Source: Chrysomallon squamiferum | Lineage: Eukaryota; Mollusca; Gastropoda; Neomphalida; Peltospiridae | Direction of reading: 5' to 3' | DNA: 20,000 nucleotides | Assembly: GCA_012295275.1 (NCBI GenBank) | Contig: CM022672.1 | Location: 5,321,443-5,341,442 of the forward strand | Shown: piece after piece, positions 1-11,084 of the stretch | How positions within the stretch are numbered: position 1 is the first letter of the stretch | Layout of the letters: each line of letters opens with the position of its first letter | Made by a program: the position numbers and the translations under genes | Notes under the pieces: model-generated | Databases searched by the model: none | Told to the model about the DNA's origin: nothing | Seen by the model: only the letters and a program-made list of their open reading frames with translations

Positions 1-660
1 TTTGGACGTTCAATGGGTAGAAAAGAAATACTTGCTGGTTTTTATTTTTGCGCCTGGCATAAAAGCTTGCCATGATAAAAATCTACAGACGTGTTCTGCA
101 GCGGGGTTGGATAGCGCTTGGCTGAAGGCAGTAATCCGTTATATTGTTAAAATATTCCATTATATTAAATAATGACAATAGAGTGATAGCCGCCAGGATT
201 TATTAGACATTTGATCTTCCTTTTAACAGATGTTTGCAGTTTTAATGTCATTCTGTGTAAGTGACTCGAAATTGCCCCAAATGTTATTAATTTAAATTTT
301 TCAATATCTGTCGATTAATGCAGCTTTTTGCAGCATTAAATTTCTTTATTGTTTTATTTTATTTTTATTAGGCGGGGACCTGGTTAGTAAACTCCACTCT
401 GTGCTGTCTGATATTAAATAATGTTATGGATCTTTCGTGGGGTGATGATATTTTGTGTTTAGACTTAATACTGTATATGAGAATATTTTGTTTTAGAAGA
501 TTTCTCCCTTGAAAGTATTTTGACGATACAACAAAGATAATATAACTGAAACTTTATCCGACATTATTTAGCATTATAGAAATAAATACATTATAAATTT
601 GATTTACTTAATGTTTAGCAAGTAATTTCATAATTACAGCAAATTTTTTTATAACAGACT
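1..660. other. Intronic AT-rich DNA
   Basis: The first 130 bases are fairly complex (GCGGGGTTGGATAGCGCTTGG) and could be the edge of an upstream island. The remainder is AT-rich with no structure I can support. Confidence 0.5.
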
Positions 661-704
661 ATAATAATATTATATTATATTATATTATATTATATTATAT
701 TTTA
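661..704. repeat. (TATAT/ATTAT)n microsatellite
   Basis: Pentanucleotide units of the TATAT type repeat about seven times after a short ATA run. Confidence 0.9.
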
Positions 705-835
705 AAACGTTTCCTCATTTACTATCTCTTTAACACCAGGAATGCCCTTCTTGTAACTCACTTTGCTAAAACACATATATCTTCTTTTTTTTTTTTTAAA
801 TGGAATCCATTTTATACAGTTTATTATATTTTATT

Positions 836-958
836 TTTAAATTTATTTTTATTTTTGCTTTCATTTTATTCTAGTTTATTTTTTATTTTATTTCTATTTT
901 ATTTTTATTTTTATTTTTATTTTTATTTTTATTTTTATTTTTATTTTTTTTTATTTTA

Positions 959-989
<31 letters not shown>

Positions 990-1140
990 TTTTTTTTTAT
1001 TTTTATTTTTATTTTATTTTATTTCTATTTCTATTTTTATTCATTTTCATTTCTATTTTTAATTCATTTTCATTTACATTTTATTTTATTATTATTATTT
1101 TATTTATATTTACATTTACATTTACATTTAATTCTATTTT
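836..1140. repeat. (TTTTA)n array, 300 bp
   Basis: The array consists of TTTTA and TTTTTA units, degenerating into TTTCAT, TTTACA and TTTCTA variants at the right end. The apparent Phe/Tyr-rich reading frame is the repeat translated. Confidence 0.95.
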
Positions 1141-1690
1141 AATATTTCATCCCATTATACGTGTCTGCTATTGCGCAACGCACTTGTCAAAGTCGAGGCT
1201 TCCTTTTAAGTGTCATCAATATTTGATTAACGAAACACGTCGACCACGTGTGTGCCAGAGCAACGTCGGCTTCGTCCGATTCATTTAGCAGCGCTGCATA
1301 CACCTGTCCATCGTCTGCTTCGCTTCCATAAACACTGCAGCGACGACGTCCACTTAATCCACGCCGTCTTACAGCGACTCCAGCCATTAACGTAAAATCA
1401 GGAATGGAAGGAAGTTTTATTGGCCGTATAATCTGGCGAAATAAGGATTCTCGGCTCGCGCGGCCATCGACTTCTTTTGGCAAGATTTGTCGAGATCAGA
1501 GTTAAAATGCTTTATCCAAATTTGATTTGTTCAAAGACAGAGGAGATCTCTGAAACCGTTCTTTCTTCTCAACAAGGTTTCGTCGACAGACGATCAAGAG
1601 CTGAAGAAGACCATTATGCACAAGTAGCGCAATTTGCAGCCATCTCTGTGACTGACTATTAACTTAACTCGCAGCGCTCGAATTACCAAC
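1141..1690. promoter_or_regulatory. Candidate regulatory island A
   Basis: This is a complex, CpG-containing block between two microsatellites. It contains an inverted pair ACACGT (1235-1240) / ACGTGT (1246-1251) overlapping an E-box CACGTG at 1245-1250, as bound by bHLH proteins, and a CACCTG E-box near 1301. A minus-strand frame of 98 codons has no recognisable family and is probably chance. Confidence 0.4.
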
Positions 1691-1697
1691 ATCATTC

Positions 1698-2231
<534 letters not shown>

Positions 2232-2232
2232 A

Positions 2233-2291
<59 letters not shown>

Positions 2292-2340
2292 CAACAACAA
2301 CAACAATAATAAGTAAATAAATAAATTAATTAATAAATAA
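2233..2340. repeat. (AAT)18(AAC)6 compound microsatellite
   Basis: Eighteen AAT units (2233-2286) pass directly into six AAC units (2287-2304) and then mixed AAT/AAAT. Confidence 0.95.
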
Positions 2341-2446
2341 GAGATGTAATGTTGTTAAAGAAAATGCATGTAATTTAATGCTACTAGCGATAATCTTTCA
2401 GCTAAAGCCCGAAACACACGGTAAAGTTAGTGAAATGCTAGTGAGA

Positions 2447-2451
<5 letters not shown>

Positions 2452-2507
<56 letters not shown>

Positions 2508-2575
2508 TATCATCATTATTATTGTTCTTGTTGCTGTTGATGTTGTAATCATCATCATCATCGTCAACAGAAATC
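2452..2575. repeat. (ATT)17 plus ATC/GTT repeats
   Basis: Seventeen ATT units (2452-2502) are followed by ATTATC, GTT-rich and ATC-repeat sequence. The array is the reverse complement of the AAT array 165 bp upstream. Confidence 0.95.
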
Positions 2576-2960
2576 CCATCACTCTTACAATCATATTCTG
2601 TTTATTAACATTCCTCCAAAGAATTGAAATGGCGAACAACCACAAGTCCAACCCGCTCGTGAACGAACGAGCTAAATAATTATACCACCAGAACCGTTGA
2701 CGTGCGGTGATGACGTTGTAGATGACTGGCGCGCGCCACGCGACAGGTCACGTGCAAGGGTTTCGCGAAGGAGCCATTTATGAAATTGTAACCTGGGATT
2801 TTGATAATCATATGGCGTAAAGTAGCATGCATACGATACTTCCGAGGTTTATCGGGAACAAATGGAAGGGAAATAATCGCATTAATTTTCCAATTCACAC
2901 TTCATGACATTTGCATATTTCTCGGTTTTGCAGTTTTCTGGTTTGGAAAGAAGAATGTAG
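2576..2960. promoter_or_regulatory. Candidate regulatory island B
   Basis: The block is complex and CpG-rich. It has a short hairpin GCTCGT/ACGAGC (2655-2660, 2667-2672), two TGACGT CRE-like motifs near 2698 and 2711, GCGCGC near 2730 and GTCACGTG (2747-2754, an E-box of the USF/MITF type). No plausible coding frame is present. Confidence 0.4.
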
Positions 2961-3279
2961 TCTTATTGTTTTATTTTTGTTTTCTATTTTGAAAAAAAAA
3001 AAAAGAAAGAAATGCAGACATATTATAATGAAAATACCATTGCTGATTTTTATTTCCATTTTTCATTTATTTTTGTTTTCTCAGGTAGCATGCAAGGATT
3101 AGGGAGGTGGGGTTTCACTTTCTCTGTCTTTTTTTCTTCTTCTTCTTTTTTTCTTTTGACATTCAAAACCATGTTTTATGTTCAAATTGATTATAATATA
3201 TTATTCATAGATTCGATATTCGATTTTTAAAAAAAGAAGAAGAAATTCAACGTAAATGTCTCTCTGAGTTGAAATTCAG
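2961..3279. other. T-rich low-complexity intron
   Basis: Poly-A and poly-T runs and a TTC repeat near 3130-3155 lie in AT-rich DNA. Confidence 0.6.
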
Positions 3280-3565
3280 GCGACAGATACTAATTTTTAA
3301 AGCTGTTTATTGCTGGTTCTTGTTACTTACGGCGTACATCTGTAGTTAAAGTGAAAGCAACGTGGACTAAAATGGCAATTACATTTATTGCTGGCACCAG
3401 ATGGTTGCATGGTGATTAGCTTTTTCTTTGTGCGTCTTCTGAATCGGCAATTCTTCATCAACACTGGAACCGGCTAAAGAACATGTTCTCGGCTTTGTCT
3501 GCAGTCAGAATGAATGTAAAACGCAGCGATAGGATATTACAACACAGCAGTGCTGGTGGGAAATA
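3280..3565. promoter_or_regulatory. Candidate regulatory island C
   Basis: The block contains a perfect 12-base palindrome AGAACATGTTCT (3478-3489), E-boxes CATCTG and CAGATG, homeodomain-type ATTA cores, and GTGGGAA (3556-3562), which fits the core of CSL/Su(H), the Notch effector. Confidence 0.4.
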
Positions 3566-3580
3566 AAGAAACAAAAAAGC

Positions 3581-3854
3581 AAAATAAAATAAAATAAAAT
3601 AAAATAAAATTGTTAAATTATTTAATTAACTGATTAATTAATTTAATTTAATTTCTAAAAAATATAAGAAAATAAAATAAAATAAATAAAAAAATAAATA
3701 AATAAATAAATAAATAAAAATATAAATAAATAAATAAAATAAAATAAAATAAAATAAAATAAAATAAAATAAAATAAAATAAATAAATAAAATAAAATAA
3801 ATAGAATAAAATAAAATAAAATAAAATAAAATAAAATAAAATAAAATAAAATAA
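3581..3854. repeat. (AAAAT)n / (AAAT)n array
   Basis: A short AAAAT run (about 3582-3611) is followed, after 60 AT-rich bases, by a 190-bp AAAAT/AAAT array (about 3669-3854). It is the complement of the TTTTA array at 836-1140. Confidence 0.95.
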
Positions 3855-4594
3855 CCTTCATGTAATAAATATTATTCAAGGAAAGACAAGATTTATAAGA
3901 TGCATTCTTTATTATAACAACACATTACGTGTTCATGTACAGATTTAGGATTATGAGTTTTATTTATATGGGGGTTTTTTTTACTGTGAAGTACATACGT
4001 ATATATATACATATATACGAATTCATATTTAGAATTGTAGATGAGCAGTCAGTTACATACAAACAGAAATACAATTCATGGCTAAATATTTTGAAGAGCC
4101 CTTAAACATAAATCAGAAAAGGCCAAAAGCAATAATAAATTGTTTTAGTTTCTCTGTTTTAGTATGACAGTTATTTCATAGCTGGTTTGCAGATTCCTGT
4201 TCACGAGAAGGTTTAAGAGTAGCAATTCCCTCTTATTACCTTTAAGTTTTAACCAGTTTTTGTCACTATCATCTTCTTTTCAAAACAGCAGTAAAATATT
4301 TACAAATTATTTCTTTGTATTTCAGTTTGTACAGAATTTATTTTCGTAGTAGTTTAGAATATAGCATCTGTACAAGAAGATGCCAAAGCGTCGAGTTTTG
4401 TTTTAATATTTTTTAATTTTTTAATTTATTATTTTCTTCCATTCAGAAATAACAAACAAAAGCTCTGATACAGTATCGAGGAGTGTGTGTTTGTATTATG
4501 CTTATTCGATTTCATTTCATTATTAAACTAATTTTTCACAGCGAAATGGAAAATTCAACGCAGACTAACACCGCCTTATTAAAAAAAAAAAAAA
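3855..4594. other. AT-rich intron, nothing seen
   Basis: There is a TATATAC patch near 4000-4018 and an A run at 4580-4593. No motif cluster or coding frame is visible. Confidence 0.5.
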
Positions 4595-4895
4595 TTTAAA
4601 AAAACTGTAGGAAGGCGGCCGGTGTGCCAGTCAGTCATTCTATCTTCCATGTCGATACGGCGCTAATGGTTCTATCCAACTTTATCTAATTAGTAAACGT
4701 CTATGGTAAACACTGGCCATGTTCGGACTGCAGCGATTCTGCAGATATGAAATAAATGGTTAAATTGGATGTAACGTTCCAAGCAGCTGGCATACGGAAC
4801 GTTCCGAGCCGGGCTACTGTTTCAACCGATTCCTCGTTTTGATACGCTGTCGGATGCTCCATGCGTACAAAGACCATCATTCTGCTGCTACGAAA
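4595..4895. promoter_or_regulatory. Candidate regulatory island D
   Basis: The block contains a homeodomain palindrome CTAATTAG (4686-4693), forkhead-like GTAAACA just after it, an E-box CAGCTG near 4783, and a perfect 12-base palindrome CGGAACGTTCCG (4795-4806) whose half AACGTTCC also occurs about 27 bases upstream. Confidence 0.45.
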
Positions 4896-5499
4896 TGGAT
4901 CTTTTTTCTTTTTTTTCTTTTTTTTTTAAAAATACTGAAACGTGCGCGTCCCACTACTTTCAGGTGACAAAGTACAATTTAATCATGCGTGTTTGGTTTG
5001 CCAATCAGCTATGAATAGACGAATCCTTTTACGGTAAAAAGTAAACAGAGCGGGGCCTGGTCGAATATCTAGATTTCTAGTTTACGTTCCTAATAATTGA
5101 TGACAGAAAGCATGTGGATAATGGTTTTAATTTAGAAACGAAGAAGTCGGGTTAAAAAGGGTTACACTCTGTCATATTTTCTTCCTCTTCGTGTGTGTAT
5201 TTTTTATTGTTTTTTTTTTTTATTTATTTTTTATTTTTTTTATTGCTTATGTAAACAAGGCGGAGTGGTGCCAACAAACAGTTTAATTGCGAGAGGCAAG
5301 TGATGGCGTAAAAACAAAATAAAAATAAAACGTGTTTATTTTGGTTTCAGTTTGGGCTTACTTAGCAGTGTTAAATAAAATGTGGGTTTTTTAATGCCAG
5401 TTTTGTTTACGTTGTAGGCCGAGCCAGACTTTCAATCTCTGGAGAGTAATTAGTAAACTGTTTTCTACATTTTACACAGTCAGTAACTTGTCTATAATG
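4896..5499. other. Mixed intron, weakly complex
   Basis: Poly-T runs near 4903-4928 and 5210-5240 separate two moderately complex patches (4940-5160 and 5245-5470). The second contains GTAAACA (forkhead-like). Neither patch is distinctive enough to call. Confidence 0.4.
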
Positions 5500-5760
5500 T
5501 GAGAGAACCTCTTTTTTTTTTTTTTGTACATTTATATATTTATATATATATTTGTGTTAGAATTTGTGTATATGTTTCTGAGAATGTGTGTGTGTGTGAG
5601 TTAGGGAGAGAGAGCGTTTGGTGTGTATATATGAATATATACGACTTTGCAGGATTTTCTGTTTGTATGTTTGTGTGTGTATAACTGTTTGGCGTGTGGG
5701 TATATTTATTTTGTATATACAGATCTATATGTTTCATAGTTTCATTTGATTATAAAAAAA
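5500..5760. repeat. TA/TG-rich simple sequence
   Basis: A T13 run and then imperfect TATA and TGTG stretches form this block. The open frames across it on both strands are products of the repeat. Confidence 0.7.
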
Positions 5761-5941
5761 AAAAAAAATCATATCGAGGTTTTGCTGCAAAACTGATCAA
5801 TAATAATGAATTATTCTATCTAAATATAACTTATTAACAACCTTTCACTATTTCATTTCCCTCCACCCTCCTGCACCCCCCCCCCGATCTAGGAAATCCA
5901 TTTATACTTCAGCAAAGTAGTTATCATACTTCAGTTAAAGC

Positions 5942-6256
5942 ATGGTCAGATTTACATCAGTATACGAGATAAATGAAGACGACATACTAGAACGATTCAC
6001 TTCAAGACCTGTCCCACGTGTTTTGCATTTCTGCAGTAACAAAAGACTATCAAGTAACTTGATTATTTTTGAAAGGAGATTGAAAAAATACGACGTGTTT
6101 GGCCGTGATCACATGACACCGTCCTTGAAAACGTTACAAGTAACAAGAACTCTTTTTGAAAAAAAAGATAGAAAAATACAAAATGTGTCTCAAGTCTTGA
6201 ACAAGTTAGCGATCGAAAAAAAAAAAAAAAAAAAAAAAAAAAATGTTTCTGTATAA
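5942..6256 (+). other. Unassigned 104-codon open frame ending in a poly-A run
   Basis: An ATG-started frame runs 92 codons with a mixed, protein-like composition (for example ILERFTSRPVPRVLHFC and LIIFERRLKKYDVFG), then reads through an A24 run as poly-Lys and stops at TAA 6254-6256. I do not recognise a family. The terminal A run could be the tail of an old retroposed copy on the plus strand. It could equally be a chance frame in AT-rich DNA; no promoter or splice context supports a gene. Confidence 0.15.
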
Positions 6257-6315
6257 AGGATTTTTTAGGTGTGTTTTAAAAAAATAAATAAATAAATAAA
6301 AAGAATAGAAACTGT

Positions 6316-6354
<39 letters not shown>

Positions 6355-6660
6355 CTTGTGTGTATGTATATATGTATATATGAATATGTATGTATGTATG
6401 TACTTATTTATTTATTTATTATTTATTTATTGCAGTGAGAAATTATGCAAAATGTCTTATTAGGGGTTTATTTTGTAACAAAATAACATAAATTTACAGA
6501 TAAAAAAAAACAAAAAAAAAAAAAAACAAAAACCTGTATATTGTAATGGTAAAAACATATAAAATAAATTTAAAAATTAAATGAAACCAAAACCAAAAAA
6601 AAAATAAAATAAAATAAAATAAAATAAAATAAAATAAATATTAAAAATAATTTATTTTTC
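6218..6660. repeat. Poly-A, (AAAT)n/(TTTA)n hairpin and (AAAAT)n cluster
   Basis: The cluster holds an A run (6218-6242), (AAAT)n at 6278-6302 facing (TTTA)n at 6314-6354 across about 12 bases, TATG repeats near 6380-6400, TTTA again at 6405-6432, A/C-rich runs at 6503-6530, and (AAAAT)n at about 6597-6640. Confidence 0.9.
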
Positions 6661-6772
6661 ATATGATTTATAAAATCATTAACCGAATGAGAATTAATTA
6701 TTGTTTCTTATAAAACACTTTAACATCATTAATTTGTATATACTTAGTATTGTATTTTAGATATGTATATAC

Positions 6773-6808
<36 letters not shown>

Positions 6809-6949
6809 GTGTTCATTATGCGTCACTGTTAAAAAACGATTCCGTGTCTGTTGTTAAAATGCAACCTTTCCTTTGTTCAGTGTAAATCTTTATTACACTT
6901 GTTTGTTTTGTTATCAGTGTAGAATGTAGTTATAAACTCAAACCTTAAT
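6661..6949. repeat. AT-rich intron with (GT)n microsatellite
   Basis: The (GT)n run covers about 6776-6806. The rest is AT-rich without visible features. Confidence 0.85.
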
Positions 6950-7200
6950 CCCGTCTCCGCTGGGTATTCGTTGTCATTTTTTTCTATAAATCCCGTTCTC
7001 ATTGCAGCAATGGCTAATTATTTATTTATTAAGTCTCTCGTTAGAGAATGGACCGACTCGTCCATGCTTTTATTCAGACATACGCTAAATTGCCGCAGTA
7101 TAAATGGACCGCGGTCTTAATAGCGTGAGTCTTATGCGAAAAAGCAATTAATTGTTATTTCGCACATATGCATCATGCTGTTGTGATGTCTGAGTAATTG
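6950..7200. promoter_or_regulatory. Candidate regulatory island E
   Basis: This is a complex block with several ATTA cores, a perfect palindrome GACCGCGGTC (7107-7116) and ATGCAT-like sequence near 7168. It carries no coding frame. Confidence 0.35.
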
Positions 7201-7560
7201 GATATTCTCTCTCTCTCTTTCTCTCTCTCTCGAAGCGCGCACGTTAAGCAAAGTATTGACCAACTGTGAAATGCAGGGAAACCGGATACTTTTGTGTGTT
7301 TTACGATGGTTGTTGTGTTGCTGGTTGGTTGGGTATCTGTGTGAGTTGCTTGATGGTTGGTTGGTTCATTGTTTTGTGTGGATTTTTTTTTTTTTTTTGT
7401 TATTATTATTATTATTACTATTCTTTTTATTGTTTGCGGCTGGTAATGGTAGCTAGATGTGGTTTTCATTGTTGTTCATTGGTTGTTGGATATGATTAGT
7501 TAATGGTTGAAATTGATCAATGTGTGTGGGGGGGTCCTCTTTTTTATTGCAAATAAATAA
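7201..7560. other. CT, GTTGG and T-rich low-complexity intron
   Basis: A CT run (7207-7231) is followed by imperfect TTGGTTGG and GTTGTTG sequence, a T18 run (about 7381-7398), an ATT run and a G7 run near 7529. The overlapping frames here are low-complexity shadows. Confidence 0.6.
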
Positions 7561-8013
7561 CAGACGTTTAAGTCACTGTGATCAAAGTACAAATATGACG
7601 ATAATGATAAATTCTGTACTGACTCTGAATAGTTTACAGTATATCATTTTCATCTCTCTCTTCATTCACTGTGATTAAAACAAGATTCAAACAAAAACCT
7701 CACTGCACAGTGAGATAAACGAGGGACATTTTGATAAATGTTAGTAAAAGAACGAACTTCATTCTTCAAACCAAAAAAGACAAATGCGTAAATAATATAT
7801 AGACTGAGAATAGCTCCTGTCACAAACAAAGAGAAACTGAGATTAATAATAAATACACATATTTCAAATTATTGAAAAGATTATAAATTTTGCTCACAGA
7901 GAAATTAATCAGTTGATGGGATTTATTTTAAATGTATTGTAGAAGCTATATGAATAAATAATTTTAAAGATTTTATGTTTAATTTATATTTATTTTTTGT
8001 TAATATTATTATA
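7561..8013. other. AT-rich intron, nothing seen
   Basis: No repeats, islands or frames can be supported here. Confidence 0.5.
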
Positions 8014-8088
<75 letters not shown>

Positions 8089-8089
8089 T
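8014..8089. repeat. (ATT)n microsatellite
   Basis: About 25 nearly perfect ATT units. Confidence 0.97.
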
Positions 8090-8689
8090 TAGCTTCAATT
8101 TACATAGAATAACACAGAATACGTTTTTTTAAAATATACGTATAAAAGGATAAATCAGTCTATTCCTAAAAACGTTTTGTATTAATGCAGGCAATATTTA
8201 AAAACTGAAATCAAATTGTTTCTTTATTTTTTTTTTTTTTTTTTTTTTTCAAATGATATTTTCAGTGTGTTTTCCTTTGTCTAAATTTTTTGTTAAAATA
8301 TATTAAAAATTATATTCAAATAATTTCGATATATATTTAAAGATTAAACAAATATTTTTAATACAAATACAAAACTGTTTTGCTTGGTTTTGGGTTTGTT
8401 ATCTTTTTTAAATACTTCCGAGTGAAATGCTGCCATAATACAATTTCTGTTTAAATTATATATTTTTTTTTATTTATTTATTTATTTATTTATTTTTCTT
8501 TGTTTATTTATTTATTTATTTATTTACATACTTAGCAGATAGTCTGTTATGTTTATTTTTACACTATTTATAATTACAGCGTAAGCGTTTTTTATTATTA
8601 TTATTTATTATTATTATTATTATTATTATCATAGCTGTCCTCTCTCTCTTTCCTATATTCTAAATAAGCAAGTAATTAAGGTAGATCAG
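8090..8689. repeat. AT-rich intron with poly-T, (TTTA)n and (ATT)n
   Basis: A T run lies at about 8226-8249, TTTA arrays at about 8461-8525 and an ATT array at about 8593-8629. Between them is unremarkable AT-rich DNA. Confidence 0.85.
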
Positions 8690-9445
8690 ACAATGCAAAT
8701 AATGGATGAAGCTCGAACAACAACATCAGATAAAGTGCTTGTATTAAACTTTGATCGGCTGTTAGCCATAGAGCCGATAATCACGGTATCTCTTCACTTG
8801 CTTCAAGCCGGATTGGGAAGCGACCCTCTCGAGACCCATGCAAAGACTTCTCAATGAACGTGCTATTGAATGGGTAAACCTTCACCTGATCTGATTAACC
8901 AATCACGTTCTAACCCCACAGGGCCGCTTACCGTAATGAGAACAAATCTTCATTCACTAGAAGGCTTTTTTTCCCACCGGTTGTACGTCTATTGCGCAGT
9001 CCTCTTGAGGATCTTGTAACCAATTTGAGGGTCTCAGGACGACAATAACTCCGTTTTCTTTGTTGTTACTGATGCTCTGTTAGGTCAGATTGATAACTTG
9101 TTTGGATATGGACGGTTTAAGCCGATGAAAGGAAGACACTGGTCGTTGATTCCGCTCGTACATCTAGCTTTTTGTCCTGAGGGTAATACAATTTGGTCTG
9201 ATTTTGATCGAGTGTTCTTTAGTCTTAAGACCATTGCGAGCTTTTCGGCCGTAAGTAATATTACAGAAAGGATTGGGAAGCATCAGCTTTTTGATGCTGC
9301 AGCGATTTCCTTGTCGACATTGCTTGATCTCTGCTAGTGTCTGCTCAGCACGGTGATTTCCTGATCCAATGACTGCACATCTGATCGTATTAAAACCACA
9401 TTTTTGTGAACGATTTCATTTGAGGCAGTAGAAGTCTATTATACA
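8690..9445. promoter_or_regulatory. Candidate regulatory island F (largest, 750 bp)
   Basis: This is a long complex block. It contains CTTTGATC (8749-8756, TCF/LEF-like) overlapping a stem-loop ATCGGCT/AGCCGAT (8754-8760, 8772-8778), CACCTG and CATCTG E-boxes, GATTAACCAATCA near 8893, TTCCCAC (8971-8977, CSL/Su(H) core on the minus strand), and the 12-mer GGATTGGGAAGC twice (8810-8821 and 9270-9281). A hairpin AGCATCA/TGATGCT lies at 9279-9298. Confidence 0.5.
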
Positions 9446-9699
9446 CTTCTACAAGACGAATTTTTTTTTTTTTTTTTTTTTTTTGACATTTTTACTTTGC
9501 TATTGTTATTAGTCCAGTACAGAAAAGTAAAGAACAACAGATGTATTTAAAAATTAATAACAATAAATAAATAATTTTACGTGTTCTTTCATTTTAAATT
9601 TCACAACTGATTTCTTGTTCCAGCATTTTATTTATTCATCGCATTCTCTCTCGTTTGTTTCTGGTATTTTTTTTTTTTTTTTTTTTTTTTTGCTTTTCC
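9446..9699. other. Poly-T flanked AT-rich spacer
   Basis: T runs at about 9462-9484 and 9667-9691 flank AT-rich sequence with no features. Confidence 0.7.
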
Positions 9700-10310
9700 T
9701 GCTGTAATCCTATTGTGGACCATTATTCCGACACAAACGGCATTGTCGTCGTTAACTTCAGTTTTAGAAAGACGAATGTCTGAAAGGCGTAGCAATGCAG
9801 AAGACCTCGCCAAGGTCAAACGTGGCTGTAGGCAGGTTTATGTTCGGCTGACGTCTCAACCTTTTTCCCCGGACTCGTATCGAACTGTCTCTGCACAGGA
9901 CAACGGACTCGGCAAACCAATCTATCAAATTACAAAAACGTCGAGCACCAGCGTTCTACGCACCTGTTTTACCAAGTCCATTTGGCGTTCTGCGACTTTT
10001 ATCTTGCGTGTTAAGAGCGAAAATTGTGCTGTAAATTCAGAGAAATTTTGATGGTCGACGCTGGAAGGATTTAATTTAGCCTTATTTCCACAGCACGTGG
10101 TGGGGTCAGGGAAATCGTCCCATTTTCCACTCCATCAGCTATTGGGACTGATTAAATCATTAATTCGGCTAATTCAAAGGTTTTCAATCCGTTACTTGGA
10201 CTGCTCAATATGCTCGCTGGAACTGATAAATTACGTGGCATTAACAGCGTCAGACTGAAATTGCTAGTTTCGGAAATAGCCAATGAGGTCACTGTGGAGG
10301 ATGAGAGCTG
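9700..10310. promoter_or_regulatory. Candidate regulatory island G
   Basis: This is a complex CpG-containing block. It includes TGATTAAATCATTAAT (10149-10164), overlapping PBX/HOX-like and homeodomain sites in an inverted arrangement, and CACGTG near 10095. A 112-codon plus frame crosses it (9713-10051) but resembles no family and starts in a T-tract context, so I read it as chance. Confidence 0.4.
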
Positions 10311-10311
10311 G

Positions 10312-10342
<31 letters not shown>

Positions 10343-10506
10343 CTTTCTTTCTTTCTTCTTCTGTCTTCTCTCCAACACCATCCAGCTTCAAAATAACAAA
10401 GACAAAGCTTTGCCTGAAGTCTGAAATGTGAATTTCTCAGTGTGTTTTGTTCTGTTTTTGTGGGGGATTTTTTTTCATGGTTTTGTATTTGTGTCTCTCT
10501 CTTCTT

Positions 10507-10541
<35 letters not shown>

Positions 10542-10545
10542 AGTC
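10311..10545. repeat. Poly-T and (TTTC)n tracts
   Basis: A T run at about 10315-10342 leads into TTTC units, with another T run at about 10509-10535. The short stretch between them is unremarkable. Confidence 0.9.
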
Positions 10546-10694
10546 ACTTGTTATAAACTGAAGAATTTATTATTCAGCTATTATAATTGTAGAATCCTTA
10601 ATAATATTTTATTATGTTTTCAAAATGTAAAGTTCAATGAAAATTACATAATGCATAATTTTTCTTGAATATTAAAATTATTAAAATCTTAAAA

Positions 10695-10731
<37 letters not shown>

Positions 10732-11007
10732 TAAAGACAAACAGAGAATAACAGAATTTATTTCAACAAGATCTTTAGAAATACATTTACATTGTTTTCA
10801 CCATTTTGTTTTCTTCCACTTTCATTACTACCACAGTAAAATCAAAATAAACAATTACCGAGTTTCAGTGAAAGAAAAAATAGAAAGAAAGAAGTAAAAC
10901 AATAAAACAAAGAAAAAAAGAAAAAACAGACAAAAATTAAGAAAGATAGAAAAAAATAAAAAAATGACGACAATAAAAAATATCGAAAATAAACGAAGTT
11001 AAATACG

Positions 11008-11039
<32 letters not shown>

Positions 11040-11084
11040 TGTATGTATAGAGACCTAATTATATTTCCATTAACTGGAACAGAA
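10546..11084. repeat. AT-rich intron with (AT)n and (GTAT)n
   Basis: An (AT)n run with an ACAC tail lies at about 10696-10725, an A/G-rich stretch at 10870-10990, and (TATG)n at about 11009-11048. Confidence 0.85.

Noticed and set aside
855-1142. 95-codon Phe/Tyr-rich frame
   Set aside because: It is the (TTTTA)n array translated. The same applies to the frames over the GA arrays (1594-1899, 18718-18930), the ATT array (2427-2651) and the AAAAT array (3655-3879).
1187-1483. 98-codon minus frame as an antisense gene
   Set aside because: No family resemblance. It lies in a CpG-containing island where stops are rarer by composition.
9713-10051. 112-codon plus frame as a gene
   Set aside because: There is no recognisable domain and no splice or promoter context. 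It crosses a complex island and starts beside a poly-T run.
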